Shown: positions 53,599 through 63,143 of the stretch, piece after piece | How the letters are laid out: every line of letters starts with the position of its first letter | How positions within the stretch are numbered: the first letter of the stretch is position 1 | Assembly: GCF_030538655.1 (NCBI RefSeq) | Contig: NZ_JAUNTO010000007.1 | Location: 62,001-126,000, forward strand | Direction of reading: 5' to 3' | DNA: 64,000 nt | Origin: Paracoccus sp. (in: a-proteobacteria) | GTDB taxonomy: Bacteria > Pseudomonadota > Alphaproteobacteria > Rhodobacterales > Rhodobacteraceae | The notes under the pieces: generated by a model | Seen by the model: only the letters and a program-made list of their open reading frames with translations | Database searches by the model: none | What the model was told of the DNA's origin: nothing | Translations under genes and position numbers: made by a program

Positions 53599-56112
53599 AT
53601 GTTCCGCCACGCCTTTTCCGTCTTTCTGACGGTTCTTTTGCTTTGGTCCGGTGCGGCGCTGGCGCAGCAGGCGCCCGAGACGCCTCAGATCGACTATAAC
53701 GCGTGGAACCAGTTTGCCGAACAGGCCGAAGATACGGTTGCGGCGGGCACGGCGACCAACGCGGAACTGGCCGATCTGCGGGCGCGTCTTGTCGAATGGC
53801 GCGAACAGTTCGCCGCGGGCCAGAACCTCAATGCCAGCCGCATCGCGACGGTGCGCGACCAGATCGAGGCGCTTGGCCCCGCCCCCGCCGAAGGCGCAAC
53901 CGAAGACGAAGAGATTGCCACCCGCCGCACCACACTGAACACACAACTGTCGGAATTGCAGGCCCCGCGCGTGGCCGCCAACGAAGCCTACAGCCGGGCC
54001 GATGCCATCGTGCGCTCGATCGACACGCTCAGCGCGCTGCGGCAGGCAGGCGAACTGGCCCGCGCCTCGCCCAGCCCACTGAACCCGGTAAACTGGCCGG
54101 ATGCGTGGTCGGAAACAGTCCGGCTGGTCACGACCATTGCGTCGGACATGCAGGCGCGGGCGCAGGCGCGCGGCGGCTGGGGTAATTTTCAGGGAAATCT
54201 GCCCAATGTGCTGGGTTATCTGATTGCGGCGGTCATTCTGCTGGGGGCGGGGCGGCGCTGGATCGATTCCCTGCCGTCGCGGTTGTCCGCACAAACCTCG
54301 GTGCATTCGCGGGCGGTGATCGGGTTTGTGGTTTCGCTGGGGCAGATCGCCATCCCGCTGATCGGCATCGTGCTGGGCATTGCGGCGCTGAATGCCACTG
54401 GAATATTCGGTGATTATACCACGCCGATTCTGCAAAGCGTGCCAATGGCCGGGATGATCCTGTTTGGCGGGCGCTGGATCGTGAGGCAGGCATTTTCGCA
54501 CACACCCATCGCCTATGCCACGCTGACCCTGCCCGACAAGGAACGCGACGCCGTGCGCGTTACGGCCACGATCCTTGCCACGCTGACGGCACTGCACCAT
54601 ATCGCGGCATCGTCTATTCTGCCGCTGTCGGGCTTTAATGACGGAAGCGAAGCATCCGGTCGCATTCCCTTTGAGATCGACGAATCCGCTGCGGGTGTCC
54701 TGCATTTCATCCTGATCCTTCCGGCGGCGCTGCTGTTGTTCCGGCTGGGCAATATCCTGCGCAATCTGGTCATGTGGGACGGAACCGAGCAACCGCCCTA
54801 TCGCGCGCGCATCCTGACGATGGCCGGGGGGCTGTCGCGGCTGATCGCGGTGGTTGCGGTGGTCGCTGCGGCGGCGGGACTGATCACCGGGGCCAATGCG
54901 CTGCTGTGGCCGTGGATCATATCGCTGGCGCTGATCTGCCTGCTGATTCTGTTGCAGGATTTCAGCGCCGACCTGTTCGAGATGTTCACCCGCGGACGCG
55001 AGGGCGCGCGCGACGGGCTTGGCCCGGTGCTGATCGGCTTTGCGCTGATCCTGCTGTCCACGCCCATCTTTGCGCTGATCTGGGGCGCGCGCCGCTCTGA
55101 TCTGTCCGAGTGGTGGACGCGCATCGGGCAGGGGGTGTCGCTGGGCGGTATATCACTGTCGCCGGGCGCGGTGCTGACCTTTTTAATCGTCTTTGCCATC
55201 GGCTATTCCGGCACCCGGTTTGTTCAGGGCGTGTTTCGCAATACGATCCTGCCCAAAACGCGGCTGGATGCCGGCGGACAGAATGCGATGGTGTCGGGTA
55301 TCGGCTATATCGGGATATTTCTGGCAGCACTGCTGGCGATCACCTCGGCCGGGATTGACCTGTCATCGCTGGCCATCGTGGCCGGGGCGCTGTCGGTCGG
55401 TGTCGGTTTCGGGATGCAGAACATCGTGTCGAACTTTGTGTCCGGCATCATTCTGCTGATCGAACGGCCGATCAGCGTCGGCGACTGGATCAGCGTTGGC
55501 AACGATCAAGGCATCGTGCGGCGTATCTCGGTGCGGTCAACCGAGGTGGAAACCTTTGATCGCACGCAGGTCATCGTTCCCAACAGCAACCTTATCAGCC
55601 AGCCGGTTACGAACTGGACGCGGGGCAGTCAGGCCGGGCGGATCATCATTCCTATCGGCGTCGGCTATAACAGCGATACCCGCAAGGTCGCGGCGATTTT
55701 GCGCGAAATTATCGAGGATCAGCCGACAGTTACCATCGACCCGCCGCCTGCCGTGGTGCTGCGCAGTCTGGGGGCGGACAGCCTGAATTTCGAAATCCGC
55801 GCGATCCTGTCAGATGTCAGCGGGGGTGTCGGCGTCACGTCAGAGGTGCTGCATCAGGTGGTCGCGCGTTTTGCCAAGGAAGGGATCGAGATCCCCTTTG
55901 CGCAGCGCGACATCTGGCTGCGCAACCCGGAAACGCTGACCGGGGCGATCACAGGGACAGGGCAGGCCGCCGCCACGCCAGAGGCGCCAAAACCGCCGCC
56001 CGCGCCAGAAGATGCGCCCGCCGCCGAACCGCAGGTCATCGACCCGAGGCTGGACGATCCGCCGTTGACGGGGGACGGTGAGTCCGCCGGTGACGGGAGC
56101 GAGGGGCGCTAG
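53599..56112 (+). CDS. Large MscS-family mechanosensitive channel with DUF3772 domain
   Basis: The 837-residue protein has a signal peptide (FSVFLTVLLLWSGAALAQ), a periplasmic helical DUF3772-like part (about 25-180), about ten transmembrane helices, and a C-terminal MscS domain. Within the latter are SVGVGFGMQNIVSNFVSGIILLIERPISVGDWISVGNDQGIVRRISVRSTEVETFDRTQVIVPNSNLI and the beta domain EIRAILSDV. The C-terminal 60 residues are rich in Pro, Ala and acidic residues and probably unstructured. It should open to relieve osmotic pressure. It is six bases from cysK and ends in a gap with hairpins. Confidence 0.92.
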   Translation: MFRHAFSVFLTVLLLWSGAALAQQAPETPQIDYNAWNQFAEQAEDTVAAGTATNAELADLRARLVEWREQFAAGQNLNASRIATVRDQIEALGPAPAEGATEDEEIATRRTTLNTQLSELQAPRVAANEAYSRADAIVRSIDTLSALRQAGELARASPSPLNPVNWPDAWSETVRLVTTIASDMQARAQARGGWGNFQGNLPNVLGYLIAAVILLGAGRRWIDSLPSRLSAQTSVHSRAVIGFVVSLGQIAIPLIGIVLGIAALNATGIFGDYTTPILQSVPMAGMILFGGRWIVRQAFSHTPIAYATLTLPDKERDAVRVTATILATLTALHHIAASSILPLSGFNDGSEASGRIPFEIDESAAGVLHFILILPAALLLFRLGNILRNLVMWDGTEQPPYRARILTMAGGLSRLIAVVAVVAAAAGLITGANALLWPWIISLALICLLILLQDFSADLFEMFTRGREGARDGLGPVLIGFALILLSTPIFALIWGARRSDLSEWWTRIGQGVSLGGISLSPGAVLTFLIVFAIGYSGTRFVQGVFRNTILPKTRLDAGGQNAMVSGIGYIGIFLAALLAITSAGIDLSSLAIVAGALSVGVGFGMQNIVSNFVSGIILLIERPISVGDWISVGNDQGIVRRISVRSTEVETFDRTQVIVPNSNLISQPVTNWTRGSQAGRIIIPIGVGYNSDTRKVAAILREIIEDQPTVTIDPPPAVVLRSLGADSLNFEIRAILSDVSGGVGVTSEVLHQVVARFAKEGIEIPFAQRDIWLRNPETLTGAITGTGQAAATPEAPKPPPAPEDAPAAEPQVIDPRLDDPPLTGDGESAGDGSEGR

Positions 56113-56126
56113 ATCCAAGAGCGACG

Positions 56127-56154
56127 GTGGCACCTGCACAAAGGCAGGTGCCAC
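56127..56154. terminator. Perfect hairpin after the mscS-type gene
   Basis: An 11-base-pair perfect stem GTGGCACCTGC/GCAGGTGCCAC with loop acaaag starts 15 bases after the stop codon. No T-run follows, so it may terminate weakly or protect the 3' end. Confidence 0.55.
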
Positions 56155-56170
56155 GACACCCGACAGGCCG

Positions 56171-56188
56171 CCCGTTGCGCGCAACGGG
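56171..56188. repeat. 18-bp perfect palindrome with GTTGCG/CGCAAC halves
   Basis: CCCGTTGCG joined to CGCAACGGG is a perfect 18-base palindrome. The same GTTGCG/CGCAAC words occur again just downstream (56194-56200) and also upstream of the 11-bp array at 38465, so they seem part of a composite element. Confidence 0.7.
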
Positions 56189-56257
56189 GGCGTGCGTTGC
56201 GCTGTGATCCGGGCAACGGAGGGATCGCGAAACGGCCAACTTTTGCTGGGAAATCGG

Positions 56258-56312
56258 CTGCACCACCTGTGCACAACCCGTGCACAGGCCGTACACAACC
56301 TGTACACAGGCC
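56258..56312 (+). repeat. Five-unit array of an 11-bp direct repeat, copy 2
   Basis: Five units: CTGCACCACCT, GTGCACAACCC, GTGCACAGGCC, GTACACAACCT and GTACACAGGCC. Unit order matches copy 1 at 38465 except that the suffixes of units 1 and 2 are exchanged. The 40 bases before both arrays also match in part (GCCAnCnTTTGCnGGG then TCGGCTGCAC). It lies in the gap between the converging mscS-type and AI-2E genes. Confidence 0.85.
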
Positions 56313-56334
56313 GCGCGCGTTGCGGCCTGTCTTT
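56307..56334 (+). terminator. Hairpin directly after the second 11-bp array
   Basis: CAGGCCGC/GCGGCCTG is a perfect eight-base-pair stem (loop gcgcgtt) followed by TCTTT on the plus strand. It overlaps the last repeat unit and ends three bases before the AI-2E stop codon. Confidence 0.6.
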
Positions 56335-56336
56335 GG

Positions 56337-57440
56337 TCAGGTGGGCTGGCGGGGTTGGTCAGCGTCAGCTTGGGGTGGGGTGTCGTTGGCGGTTTCCTCG
56401 GGCAGACCTTCGCGTGACAACAGGATGGCCAACGGGCGCAGCCAGTCGATATGGGCGCAGATAATCATTAGCGCCACCATGATCGGCACTGCCAGAAACA
56501 TCCCCGGAATCCCCCAGAGCGACCCCCAGAAGGCCAGCGAAATGATGATGCCGAAACTGGACAGGCGCAGCGTCTGGCCCAGCAGCATCGGGTCGAGGAT
56601 GTTGCCGATGACGAATTGCAGCCCGGTGCAGGCCGCCCCGACGATCAGCGCCAGCGCGATGTCGCCTGACAAGACGAAGGCCAGCAGAAAGGCGATGACC
56701 GTCGCCACGATGGACCCGACCGAAGGAATGAAGTTGAACACAAAGGTCAGGATCGCAATCGGCATGGCCAGATCGAGGCCCGCCATTTTGAACACGCCCC
56801 AGATGGCAAAGCCGGTCACGGCGCTGACGGCGGTTTTCACCACCAGATAGCGGTTCACCTTGTGCATGATCGTGGAAATGATCTTGCCCACCTGCCGCGC
56901 CTGCACCGGATCGCCGGTCAGCCGTTCCAGCTTGGTCTGGAAAAACATCCGTTCCGCGAACATAAAGCCGACGAACAGGATAATCAGGATACTGCCCGAC
57001 AACAGATCGCCCGCCTGACCGGCCATGGTGCGCATCCAGCCGGCGATGTTGATGCCCCGGATGGCGGACAGCAGGGAATCCTGCATCCCCACACCCAGCC
57101 ATTCGGTGAGATCAGGCAGGGCGGCCTGCGCGCGTTCCGTATAGGAGACCGCGATCTGAACCACCGCATTCACCTGCGCCACGATACTGGTGGAAATGCC
57201 GATCAGCAGCGCGGCGATCAGGGTAAAGGCCAGGGTCGTCGCCAGCCAACGCGCCACCCCCTGCCGGGCGATGGCGTTGATCGCGTCGGTGGTCAGCGAA
57301 AACAGGATGATCGCTATCGCCAGCGAAATCAGCATGAACCGCGCCTGCACCATCATGAACAGCAGGATCGCAAAGGCGATGATCCCCAGAAAGCCGGTTT
57401 GCAGCCGTTGCCGCAGGATGGTTGCGCGCGCTTCTTCCAA
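56337..57440 (-). CDS. AI-2E family transporter, second paralogue
   Basis: The 367-residue membrane protein has the AI-2E_transport pattern: QTGFLGIIAFAILLFMMVQARFMLISLAIAIILFSL at the start, a periplasmic-loop part with AALPDLTEWLGVG, and TFVFNFIPSVGSIVATVIAFLLAF followed by NILDPMLLGQTLRLSSFGIIISLAFWGSLWGIPGMFLAVPIMVAL. It belongs to the YdiK/TqsA-like branch more than to the PerM branch of the gene at 14574. Substrate is unknown. It is downstream of gyrA on the same strand, with a hairpin between. Confidence 0.9.
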   Translation of the reverse strand: MEEARATILRQRLQTGFLGIIAFAILLFMMVQARFMLISLAIAIILFSLTTDAINAIARQGVARWLATTLAFTLIAALLIGISTSIVAQVNAVVQIAVSYTERAQAALPDLTEWLGVGMQDSLLSAIRGINIAGWMRTMAGQAGDLLSGSILIILFVGFMFAERMFFQTKLERLTGDPVQARQVGKIISTIMHKVNRYLVVKTAVSAVTGFAIWGVFKMAGLDLAMPIAILTFVFNFIPSVGSIVATVIAFLLAFVLSGDIALALIVGAACTGLQFVIGNILDPMLLGQTLRLSSFGIIISLAFWGSLWGIPGMFLAVPIMVALMIICAHIDWLRPLAILLSREGLPEETANDTPPQADADQPRQPT

Positions 57441-57461
57441 TGTTTCCCCCTGAAATGTGGT

Positions 57462-57482
57462 GGGCCGGGATGATCCCGGCCC
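57462..57482 (-). terminator. Hairpin between gyrA and the AI-2E gene
   Basis: A perfect nine-base-pair stem GGGCCGGGA/TCCCGGCCC with loop tga starts seven bases after the gyrA stop. There is no T-run, so read-through into the AI-2E gene is possible. Confidence 0.5.
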
Positions 57483-57489
57483 TTATCCC

Positions 57490-60240
57490 TCAGTTTTCGG
57501 TTCCGGTTCCGGCATCCTCGCCCTGCTCGGCGATCCGCGCAACAGAAACGACCACCTCGCCCGGTGCGGTGTTGAAGACCCGCACCCCGCCCGCGCTGCG
57601 CGAACGGAAGCTGATGCCATCGACCGGCACCCGGATCGACTGCCCGGTCGAGGTCGCCAGCATGATCTGATCATCCACCTCCACCGGGAAGCTGGCCACC
57701 AGCGCGCCGCCGCGCATCGCCTTGTCCATCGCCATCACGCCCTGACCGCCGCGCCCGCGCACCGGGTAGCCGTGGCTGGACGAAATCTTGCCCGCGCCTG
57801 CGGCGGTGATGGTCAGGATCAGATCCTCGGCGGCCGACATTTCGGCATAGCGTTCCTGGGTGATGCTGCCTTCAACGGTGTCGTCATCCTCGTCGGGTTC
57901 GGCCCCGTCATCCAGCGCACCCGCAACCGCGCGGCGCATTTTCAGATAGGCGGCGCGTTCGGCCGGGTCGGCCTCGAAATGGCGGATGACGGACATGCTG
58001 ACCACGGTATCGCCAGCGGCCAGACGGATGCCGCGCACCCCGGTCGAATCGCGGCCCTTGAACACCCGCACATCGGTCGAGGGGAAGCGGATCGCCCGGC
58101 CCATCGCCGTCACTAGCATCACGTCATCATCGGCGGTGGCCATGCGCACGCCGATCAGCGAGGTGCCGTCGGGCAGTTTCATCGCGATCTTGCCGTTCGA
58201 TTTCACCTGCGCAAAGTCGGACAGTGCGTTGCGGCGCACATCGCCGTCAGAGGTGGCGAACACGACCTGATAGCTGTCCCATTCGGTTTCAGGGGCATCC
58301 ACCGGCATCAGCGCGGCGATGGAAACGCCGGGCTGAATCGGCAGGATATTGACGATCGCCTTGCCCTTGGCCGTGCGTCCGCCCACCGGCAAGCGCCATG
58401 TTTTCAGCCGGTAAGCCATGCCGTCGGTGGTAAAGAACAACAGCTCGGTATGGGTGTTGGCGACGAACAGGGTCGTCACCACGTCGTCTTCTTTGGTGGC
58501 CATGCCCGACAGACCCTTGCCGCCGCGCCGCTGGCTGCGAAATTCGGCCAGCGCGGTGCGCTTGATATAGCCGCCCGAGGTGATGGTGACGACCATATCC
58601 TCGCGCTCGATCAGGTCTTCGTCGTCCATATCGCCGGACCACTCGGTGATCTCGGTGCGGCGGGGGACGGCATAGGCGTCGCGCACCTCGCGCAGTTCGT
58701 CGCTGATGATCGCCATGATGCGGTCGCGACTGGCGAGGATGGCCAGATAGTCGCGGATGGAATCGGCCAGTTGTTTCAGCTCGTCCGTGACCTCTTGCAC
58801 ACCCAGTTGGGTCAGGCGTTGCAGGCGCAGATCCAGAATGGCGCGGGCCTGCGTTTCCGACAGGTTATAGGTGCCGTCGTCATTGACCGGATGCAGCGGA
58901 TCGTCGATCAGTTTCAGATATTCGAGGATGTCATGCGCGGGCCAGCGGCGTTCCATCAGCCGTTCACGCGCCTCGGCGGCGTCGGCGCTGGCGCGGATGG
59001 TGGCGACGACCTCATCGACATTGCTGACCGCGACGGCCAGACCGCAGAGGATATGGCTGCGTTCGCGCGCCTTGCGCAGTTCAAAGGCGGTGCGGCGGGC
59101 GACCACCTCTTCGCGGAAGCTGATGAAATAGGTCAGGAAGTCGCGCAGCGCCAGTTGTTCGGGGCGACCGCCGTTCAGCGCCAGCATGTTGCAGGCAAAG
59201 TTGGTCTGCATGGCGGTGAAACGGAACAATTGGTTCAGCACCACATCGGGGGTGGCGTCGCGTTTCAGCTCGATCACCACGCGGACACCCTGACGGTCGG
59301 ATTCGTCCTGCACGTTGGCGATGCCCTCGACCCGCTTTTCCTTGGCCAGATCGGCGATGCGTTCCTGAAGGCTGGCCTTGTTCACCTGATAGGGGATTTC
59401 GTCGATGACGATGGCCCAACGGTCCTTGCGGATTTCCTCGAAATGGGTTTTCGCGCGGATGATGACGCTGCCGCGCCCCTCAAGATAGGCCTTGCGCGCG
59501 CCGGATCGGCCAAGGATCAGCGCGCCGGTGGGGAAGTCGGGGCCGGGGATGATTTCCAGCAACCGTTCGGTCGGCAGGTCGGGGTTGGCGATCAGTTCCA
59601 GCGTGGCATCAACGACTTCGCCCAGGTTATGCGGCGGAATGTTGGTCGCCATGCCGACAGCGATGCCGCCCGCGCCATTGACCAGCATATTCGGGAAACG
59701 CGCGGGCAGGACGGTTGGTTCGCGGTCCTTGCCGTCGTAGTTATCCTGAAAATCAACGGTATCCTTGTCGATGTCCATCAGCAGGAAATCGGCGGGCTTG
59801 GCCATGCGCACTTCGGTATAGCGCATCGCCGCGGGCGGGTCGCCGTCCATGGACCCAAAGTTGCCCTGCCCGTCCAGCAAGGGCAGCGACATGGAAAAAT
59901 CCTGCGCCATCCGCACCAGCGCGTCATAGATCGCGGCGTCGCCGTGCGGGTGATACTTACCCATCACATCGCCAACCGGGCGGGCCGATTTGCGGTAGGG
60001 TTTATCGTGCGTGTTGCCGGATTCATCCATCGCATAGAGGATGCGGCGATGCACGGGTTTCAGCCCGTCGCGCAGATCGGGGATGGCGCGGCTGACGATG
60101 ACCGACATGGCATAGTCAAGATACGATGTCCGCATCTCGGCCGCGATGTCGATGACCGGGCCATCATGTGCCATGACAGCGCGGGCGGGACGGTCGTTTT
60201 CCTCGCCTTCCGGCAGGTCGTTATCGGGGGTGTCAGCCAC
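57490..60240 (-). CDS. gyrA: DNA gyrase subunit A
   Basis: GyrA cuts and rejoins DNA to add negative supercoils. The GTG start at 60240 has GAGGA eight bases upstream and gives 916 residues. Seen are [33 protein letters not shown], the quinolone region [19 protein letters not shown], the catalytic tyrosine in AAMRYTEVR, and GyrA-box-type [11 protein letters not shown] in the six-bladed C-terminal domain. The residue equivalent to E. coli Ser83 is Ala102. An acidic stretch around [13 protein letters not shown] interrupts the C-terminal domain, as in other alphaproteobacteria. Confidence 0.98.
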   Translation of the reverse strand: MADTPDNDLPEGEENDRPARAVMAHDGPVIDIAAEMRTSYLDYAMSVIVSRAIPDLRDGLKPVHRRILYAMDESGNTHDKPYRKSARPVGDVMGKYHPHGDAAIYDALVRMAQDFSMSLPLLDGQGNFGSMDGDPPAAMRYTEVRMAKPADFLLMDIDKDTVDFQDNYDGKDREPTVLPARFPNMLVNGAGGIAVGMATNIPPHNLGEVVDATLELIANPDLPTERLLEIIPGPDFPTGALILGRSGARKAYLEGRGSVIIRAKTHFEEIRKDRWAIVIDEIPYQVNKASLQERIADLAKEKRVEGIANVQDESDRQGVRVVIELKRDATPDVVLNQLFRFTAMQTNFACNMLALNGGRPEQLALRDFLTYFISFREEVVARRTAFELRKARERSHILCGLAVAVSNVDEVVATIRASADAAEARERLMERRWPAHDILEYLKLIDDPLHPVNDDGTYNLSETQARAILDLRLQRLTQLGVQEVTDELKQLADSIRDYLAILASRDRIMAIISDELREVRDAYAVPRRTEITEWSGDMDDEDLIEREDMVVTITSGGYIKRTALAEFRSQRRGGKGLSGMATKEDDVVTTLFVANTHTELLFFTTDGMAYRLKTWRLPVGGRTAKGKAIVNILPIQPGVSIAALMPVDAPETEWDSYQVVFATSDGDVRRNALSDFAQVKSNGKIAMKLPDGTSLIGVRMATADDDVMLVTAMGRAIRFPSTDVRVFKGRDSTGVRGIRLAAGDTVVSMSVIRHFEADPAERAAYLKMRRAVAGALDDGAEPDEDDDTVEGSITQERYAEMSAAEDLILTITAAGAGKISSSHGYPVRGRGGQGVMAMDKAMRGGALVASFPVEVDDQIMLATSTGQSIRVPVDGISFRSRSAGGVRVFNTAPGEVVVSVARIAEQGEDAGTGTEN

Positions 60241-60343
60241 GGAATTTCCTCAAGATATTGTTGCCCACGGGTCTATCCCATACCGGCCTTGGGTGCAATC
60301 TTGCGCGGGCAGGATTATGCGTATTTGGGCAAACAGGAAGCTG

Positions 60344-61036
60344 TCAGAGGCCCCAATATGCGCCGCAATCGGGCAAAGGCGCGTCGGGGCTATAGCTGGC
60401 GGTCGCGACGTCCCAGTGGAACGTGCGGGTGAAGGTGCAGGTCGGGTCTGTGGCGGGTTCCGCGTCTGAAGGGACGGGCAGGGCGGAGTTATCCTCGTCC
60501 AGCCGGATGCCGGGCGGGAAGGTGGTGGCGCGGGCGTTATAGCGCAGGCTGGGCGGTGTGCCGGTATCGGGCAGTGGGGTCAGTTCGGCGTCGTAATCAT
60601 AAAGGTCGGCGCAATGTTGGTTGCGATCGGCGATGTCTGCCTCGGAAAAGCAGGCGCGGATGGTTTTGGATGCGCCAAGGGGCAAGGACAGCACCACCCT
60701 CAGCCCATCCGGGCCAATGTGCAGCAGGATCATGTGATCGACCAAAGCGCCGCCGCCTGAATAGCCGGTCGTTTCGGTCCGGGTCAGGGCGATCAGGCGG
60801 TGGTCATGCCACCAACGCGGCGCGTCTTGGGCGAGGGTCAGCAGTGGGTCCGGGTGGTCGGTTTCGGGCAGTTCCGGCAGGTCCATAAGCCACGGGCCTT
60901 GCGTCGAGGGCAGTTGCACCTGCGTTTGCCCCACCAGCGACAGACAGCGCGGATGGCCGGGGCAGTGGATCAGCGGCAGCGGATCGGCGCAGGCAGTCCC
61001 CGCGACCCCGGCGAGCGCCAGCGCGAGCGCCCTCAT
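60344..61036 (-). CDS. Secreted six-cysteine protein downstream of dsbB
   Basis: The ATG at 61036 overlaps the dsbB stop (ATGA) and gives 230 residues with a signal peptide (MRALALALAGVAGTACA, one cysteine in it). The mature part has six cysteines in three close pairs: HCPGHPRC, ACFSEADIADRNQHC, and TCTFTRTFHWDVATASYSPD with a final DC. No domain was recognised. Its place directly after dsbB suggests it needs disulphide formation; that is inference. In-frame extension upstream to 61531 only runs through dsbB antisense-frame sequence and is rejected. Confidence 0.7.
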   Translation of the reverse strand: MRALALALAGVAGTACADPLPLIHCPGHPRCLSLVGQTQVQLPSTQGPWLMDLPELPETDHPDPLLTLAQDAPRWWHDHRLIALTRTETTGYSGGGALVDHMILLHIGPDGLRVVLSLPLGASKTIRACFSEADIADRNQHCADLYDYDAELTPLPDTGTPPSLRYNARATTFPPGIRLDEDNSALPVPSDAEPATDPTCTFTRTFHWDVATASYSPDAPLPDCGAYWGL

Positions 61037-61509
61037 GCCCGGATGCGGTTGCGGGCCGAGGCCAGCCAGATGCCGGTCAGCATGGCCGAGAAGATCGCGT
61101 TCCAGCCAGCCATCGAGATGCCCAGCAGGCTCCACGCCACTTCGTCGCAGCGCACGACGGGGGCGGCTTGCAGGCGGTTCATCAGGTCGGCGGCGGACAG
61201 GGCGGCCAGATCGCCAACGCCGCCGGTGCAGGCGGTGACGCCCTGAAAGATGCCCAGCTCGATCCCGGCGTGCCAGATGGCCAGACCCGTCGCCACCGCA
61301 GCGGCCAGAACCCCCAGCCACGCCAGCCCGCGCGACCAGCCGCGCCGCCAGATCACCACGCCGATGACGATGGCGGCGGCATGGGGCCAGCGTTGCCAGA
61401 TGCACATCTCGCAGGGCGCGTAACCGGCAAGCTGAAAGCCGAAGGCCCCCAGCAATAGCGCGGCGGAACCGGCAGCGGCCAGCAGGGCAAGGGTGGTTCT
61501 GTCCCGCAT
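61033..61509 (-). CDS. dsbB: Disulfide bond formation protein B
   Basis: DsbB reoxidises DsbA in the inner membrane and passes electrons to ubiquinone. The start at 61509 gives 158 residues with four helices. The first redox pair is in the loop YAPCEMCIWQRWPH and the second pair is formed by cysteines in FQGVTACTGG and APVVRCDEVAW. It is translated with the yqaA gene upstream (TGATG overlap) and the secreted protein downstream (ATGA overlap). An extension to 61932 overlaps yqaA and lacks similarity. Confidence 0.92.
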   Translation of the reverse strand: MRDRTTLALLAAAGSAALLLGAFGFQLAGYAPCEMCIWQRWPHAAAIVIGVVIWRRGWSRGLAWLGVLAAAVATGLAIWHAGIELGIFQGVTACTGGVGDLAALSAADLMNRLQAAPVVRCDEVAWSLLGISMAGWNAIFSAMLTGIWLASARNRIRA

Positions 61510-62087
61510 CACAGATACCTGACTGCGACAAAGCCGCCGATCAGGCAGACCATGAACACGGTGAACACCAGCCCCAGCCGACGTTCGATAAAGTCGCGGA
61601 TCGGCTCGCCGAATTTCCACAGCAGGCCGCAGACGATGAAGAACCGTCCAGCGCGCCCGATGATCGAGGTCAGGATGAACAGCGGCAGCGACAGCCCCAC
61701 CGCCCCGGCAAAGATGGTGATGACCTTGAACGGAAACGGCGTCAGCGCCGCGAACAGCACGGCCCAGCCGCCGTATTCGGCAAAGCGGGCGGCCAGATCC
61801 TGATAGGCCTGTTCCTTGCCATAGACGGTCAGCACCCATTGGCCGACCGAATCCATCAGCACCGCGCCGATGACATAGCCCAACAGCGCCCCCAATACCG
61901 ATCCGGCGGTGGCGATCGTGGCGATCAGCCATGCCTTGGTCCGCTGTGCCAGCACCATCGGGATCATCAGCACATCGGGCGGAATCGGGAAAAAGCTGCT
62001 TTCGACAAAGCTGACCCCGAACAGGGCCGCCATCGAGTGCCGGTGCGCCGCCAGCCCCATCGTCCAGTCGTAAAGCCGTCTTATCAT
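61509..62087 (-). CDS. YqaA/DedA-type (VTT) membrane protein
   Basis: The ATG at 62087 with GAGGG six bases upstream gives 192 residues. The family pattern is LYDWTMGLAAHRHSMAALFGVSFVESSFFPIPPDVLMIPMVL, then GSVLGALLGYVIGAVLMDSVGQWVL and AALTPFPFKVITIFAGAVGLSLPLFILTSIIGRAGRFFIVCGLLWKFGEPI. The YqaA branch of SNARE-associated/VTT proteins is unassigned, though DedA relatives move lipid carriers across membranes. It heads a three-gene operon with dsbB. Confidence 0.88.
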   Translation of the reverse strand: MIRRLYDWTMGLAAHRHSMAALFGVSFVESSFFPIPPDVLMIPMVLAQRTKAWLIATIATAGSVLGALLGYVIGAVLMDSVGQWVLTVYGKEQAYQDLAARFAEYGGWAVLFAALTPFPFKVITIFAGAVGLSLPLFILTSIIGRAGRFFIVCGLLWKFGEPIRDFIERRLGLVFTVFMVCLIGGFVAVRYL

Positions 62088-62294
62088 CGTAACCCTCATC
62101 ACGCGTGCTGCTGGTCTGTTGCCCGTCTGCGCCGTCGCGTCAAGCGGCGAACGCATCGGTCGCGCGGGCGTGATGGGGCTTGGCAGAGGGGCGGATTTCG
62201 CCGATGCTGTCGGACAAAGGCGCCCGGAACCACAGGCGTTGTCAGGGCGTTACAGCGGGCCGGGTGACGGCGGGATCACGAAAGGAATGCCAGC

Positions 62295-63140
62295 ATGGAA
62301 TGGCGTGGACGGCGGGGCAGCCGCAATATCGAGGATCGGCGCGGCATGGGCGCCACTGGCGCGGGCGGCATTGGCGTTGTCGGGATGCTGGCCGTTCTGG
62401 CCTTTGGCTATTTCTTTGGTATCGACATCAGCCCGGTGGTGCAGGGGATCGAGGGGCAGGGCCAGTCTCAGCCGCGCGAACTGACCGAACGCGACCGCCA
62501 GTATGGCGAGTTTCTGTCGGTGGTTCTGGCCGATACCGAAGAGGTCTGGGGCCAGGTTCTGCCCGAACAGGCGAATACGGCCTATCGCGATCCGACCCTG
62601 GTTCTGTTCAGCGGGGCGGTGCAATCGGCCTGCGGCGGCGCGACGGCCGCGATGGGGCCGTTTTACTGCCCCGGCGATCAAAGGCTGTATCTGGACACCG
62701 ATTTCTTTGACGTGATGGCGCAGCGCATGGGGGCGAGCGGGGATTTCGCCGCTGCCTATGTCGTCGCGCACGAGGTGGGCCATCACGTGCAGAATCTGCT
62801 GGGCATTTTGCCGCAGGTCACGCGGATGCGGCAGCAGGTTTCCTCGGCTGATTCGAATTATCTGTCGGTGCTGACCGAATTGCAGGCCGATTGCTTTGCC
62901 GGCATCTGGGCGCGGCAGGCCAGCGAGCAGTTCGGCACCATCGACCAGCAAGATCTGCGCGAAGCACAAAACGCCGCCCGTGCGGTGGGGGACGATGTGT
63001 TGCAGGCCAACGCCGGGCGCACGCCGATGCCCGACAGCTTTACCCATGGCAGCGCCGAACAGCGTCAGGAATGGCTGATGCGCGGGTTCAACTCGGGTCA
63101 GGTGGCGCAGTGCAACACCTTTGCCGAGGCGGGGCTGTAA
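62295..63140 (+). CDS. YpfJ-type neutral zinc metallopeptidase
   Basis: The 281-residue protein starts with AAGGA eight bases upstream. The N-terminus is basic (MEWRGRRGSRNIEDRR) and has one helix (GIGVVGMLAVLAFGYFFG), placing the rest outside the cytoplasm. The DUF/Zn_peptidase_2 core follows: TLVLFSGAVQSACGGATAAMGPFYCPGDQRLYLD, the zinc motif VVAHEVGHHVQNLLG, LTELQADCFAGIWARQ (metal-ligand Glu), and SFTHGSAEQRQEWLMRGFNSG. Substrate is unknown. Confidence 0.9.
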   Translation: MEWRGRRGSRNIEDRRGMGATGAGGIGVVGMLAVLAFGYFFGIDISPVVQGIEGQGQSQPRELTERDRQYGEFLSVVLADTEEVWGQVLPEQANTAYRDPTLVLFSGAVQSACGGATAAMGPFYCPGDQRLYLDTDFFDVMAQRMGASGDFAAAYVVAHEVGHHVQNLLGILPQVTRMRQQVSSADSNYLSVLTELQADCFAGIWARQASEQFGTIDQQDLREAQNAARAVGDDVLQANAGRTPMPDSFTHGSAEQRQEWLMRGFNSGQVAQCNTFAEAGL

Positions 63141-63143
63141 CGG

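Noticed and set aside
58450..60432. 660-codon open frame on the plus strand opposite gyrA
   Set aside because: Low-complexity Asp/Gly/His-rich translation typical of antisense to an alphaproteobacterial gene; gyrA explains the region.
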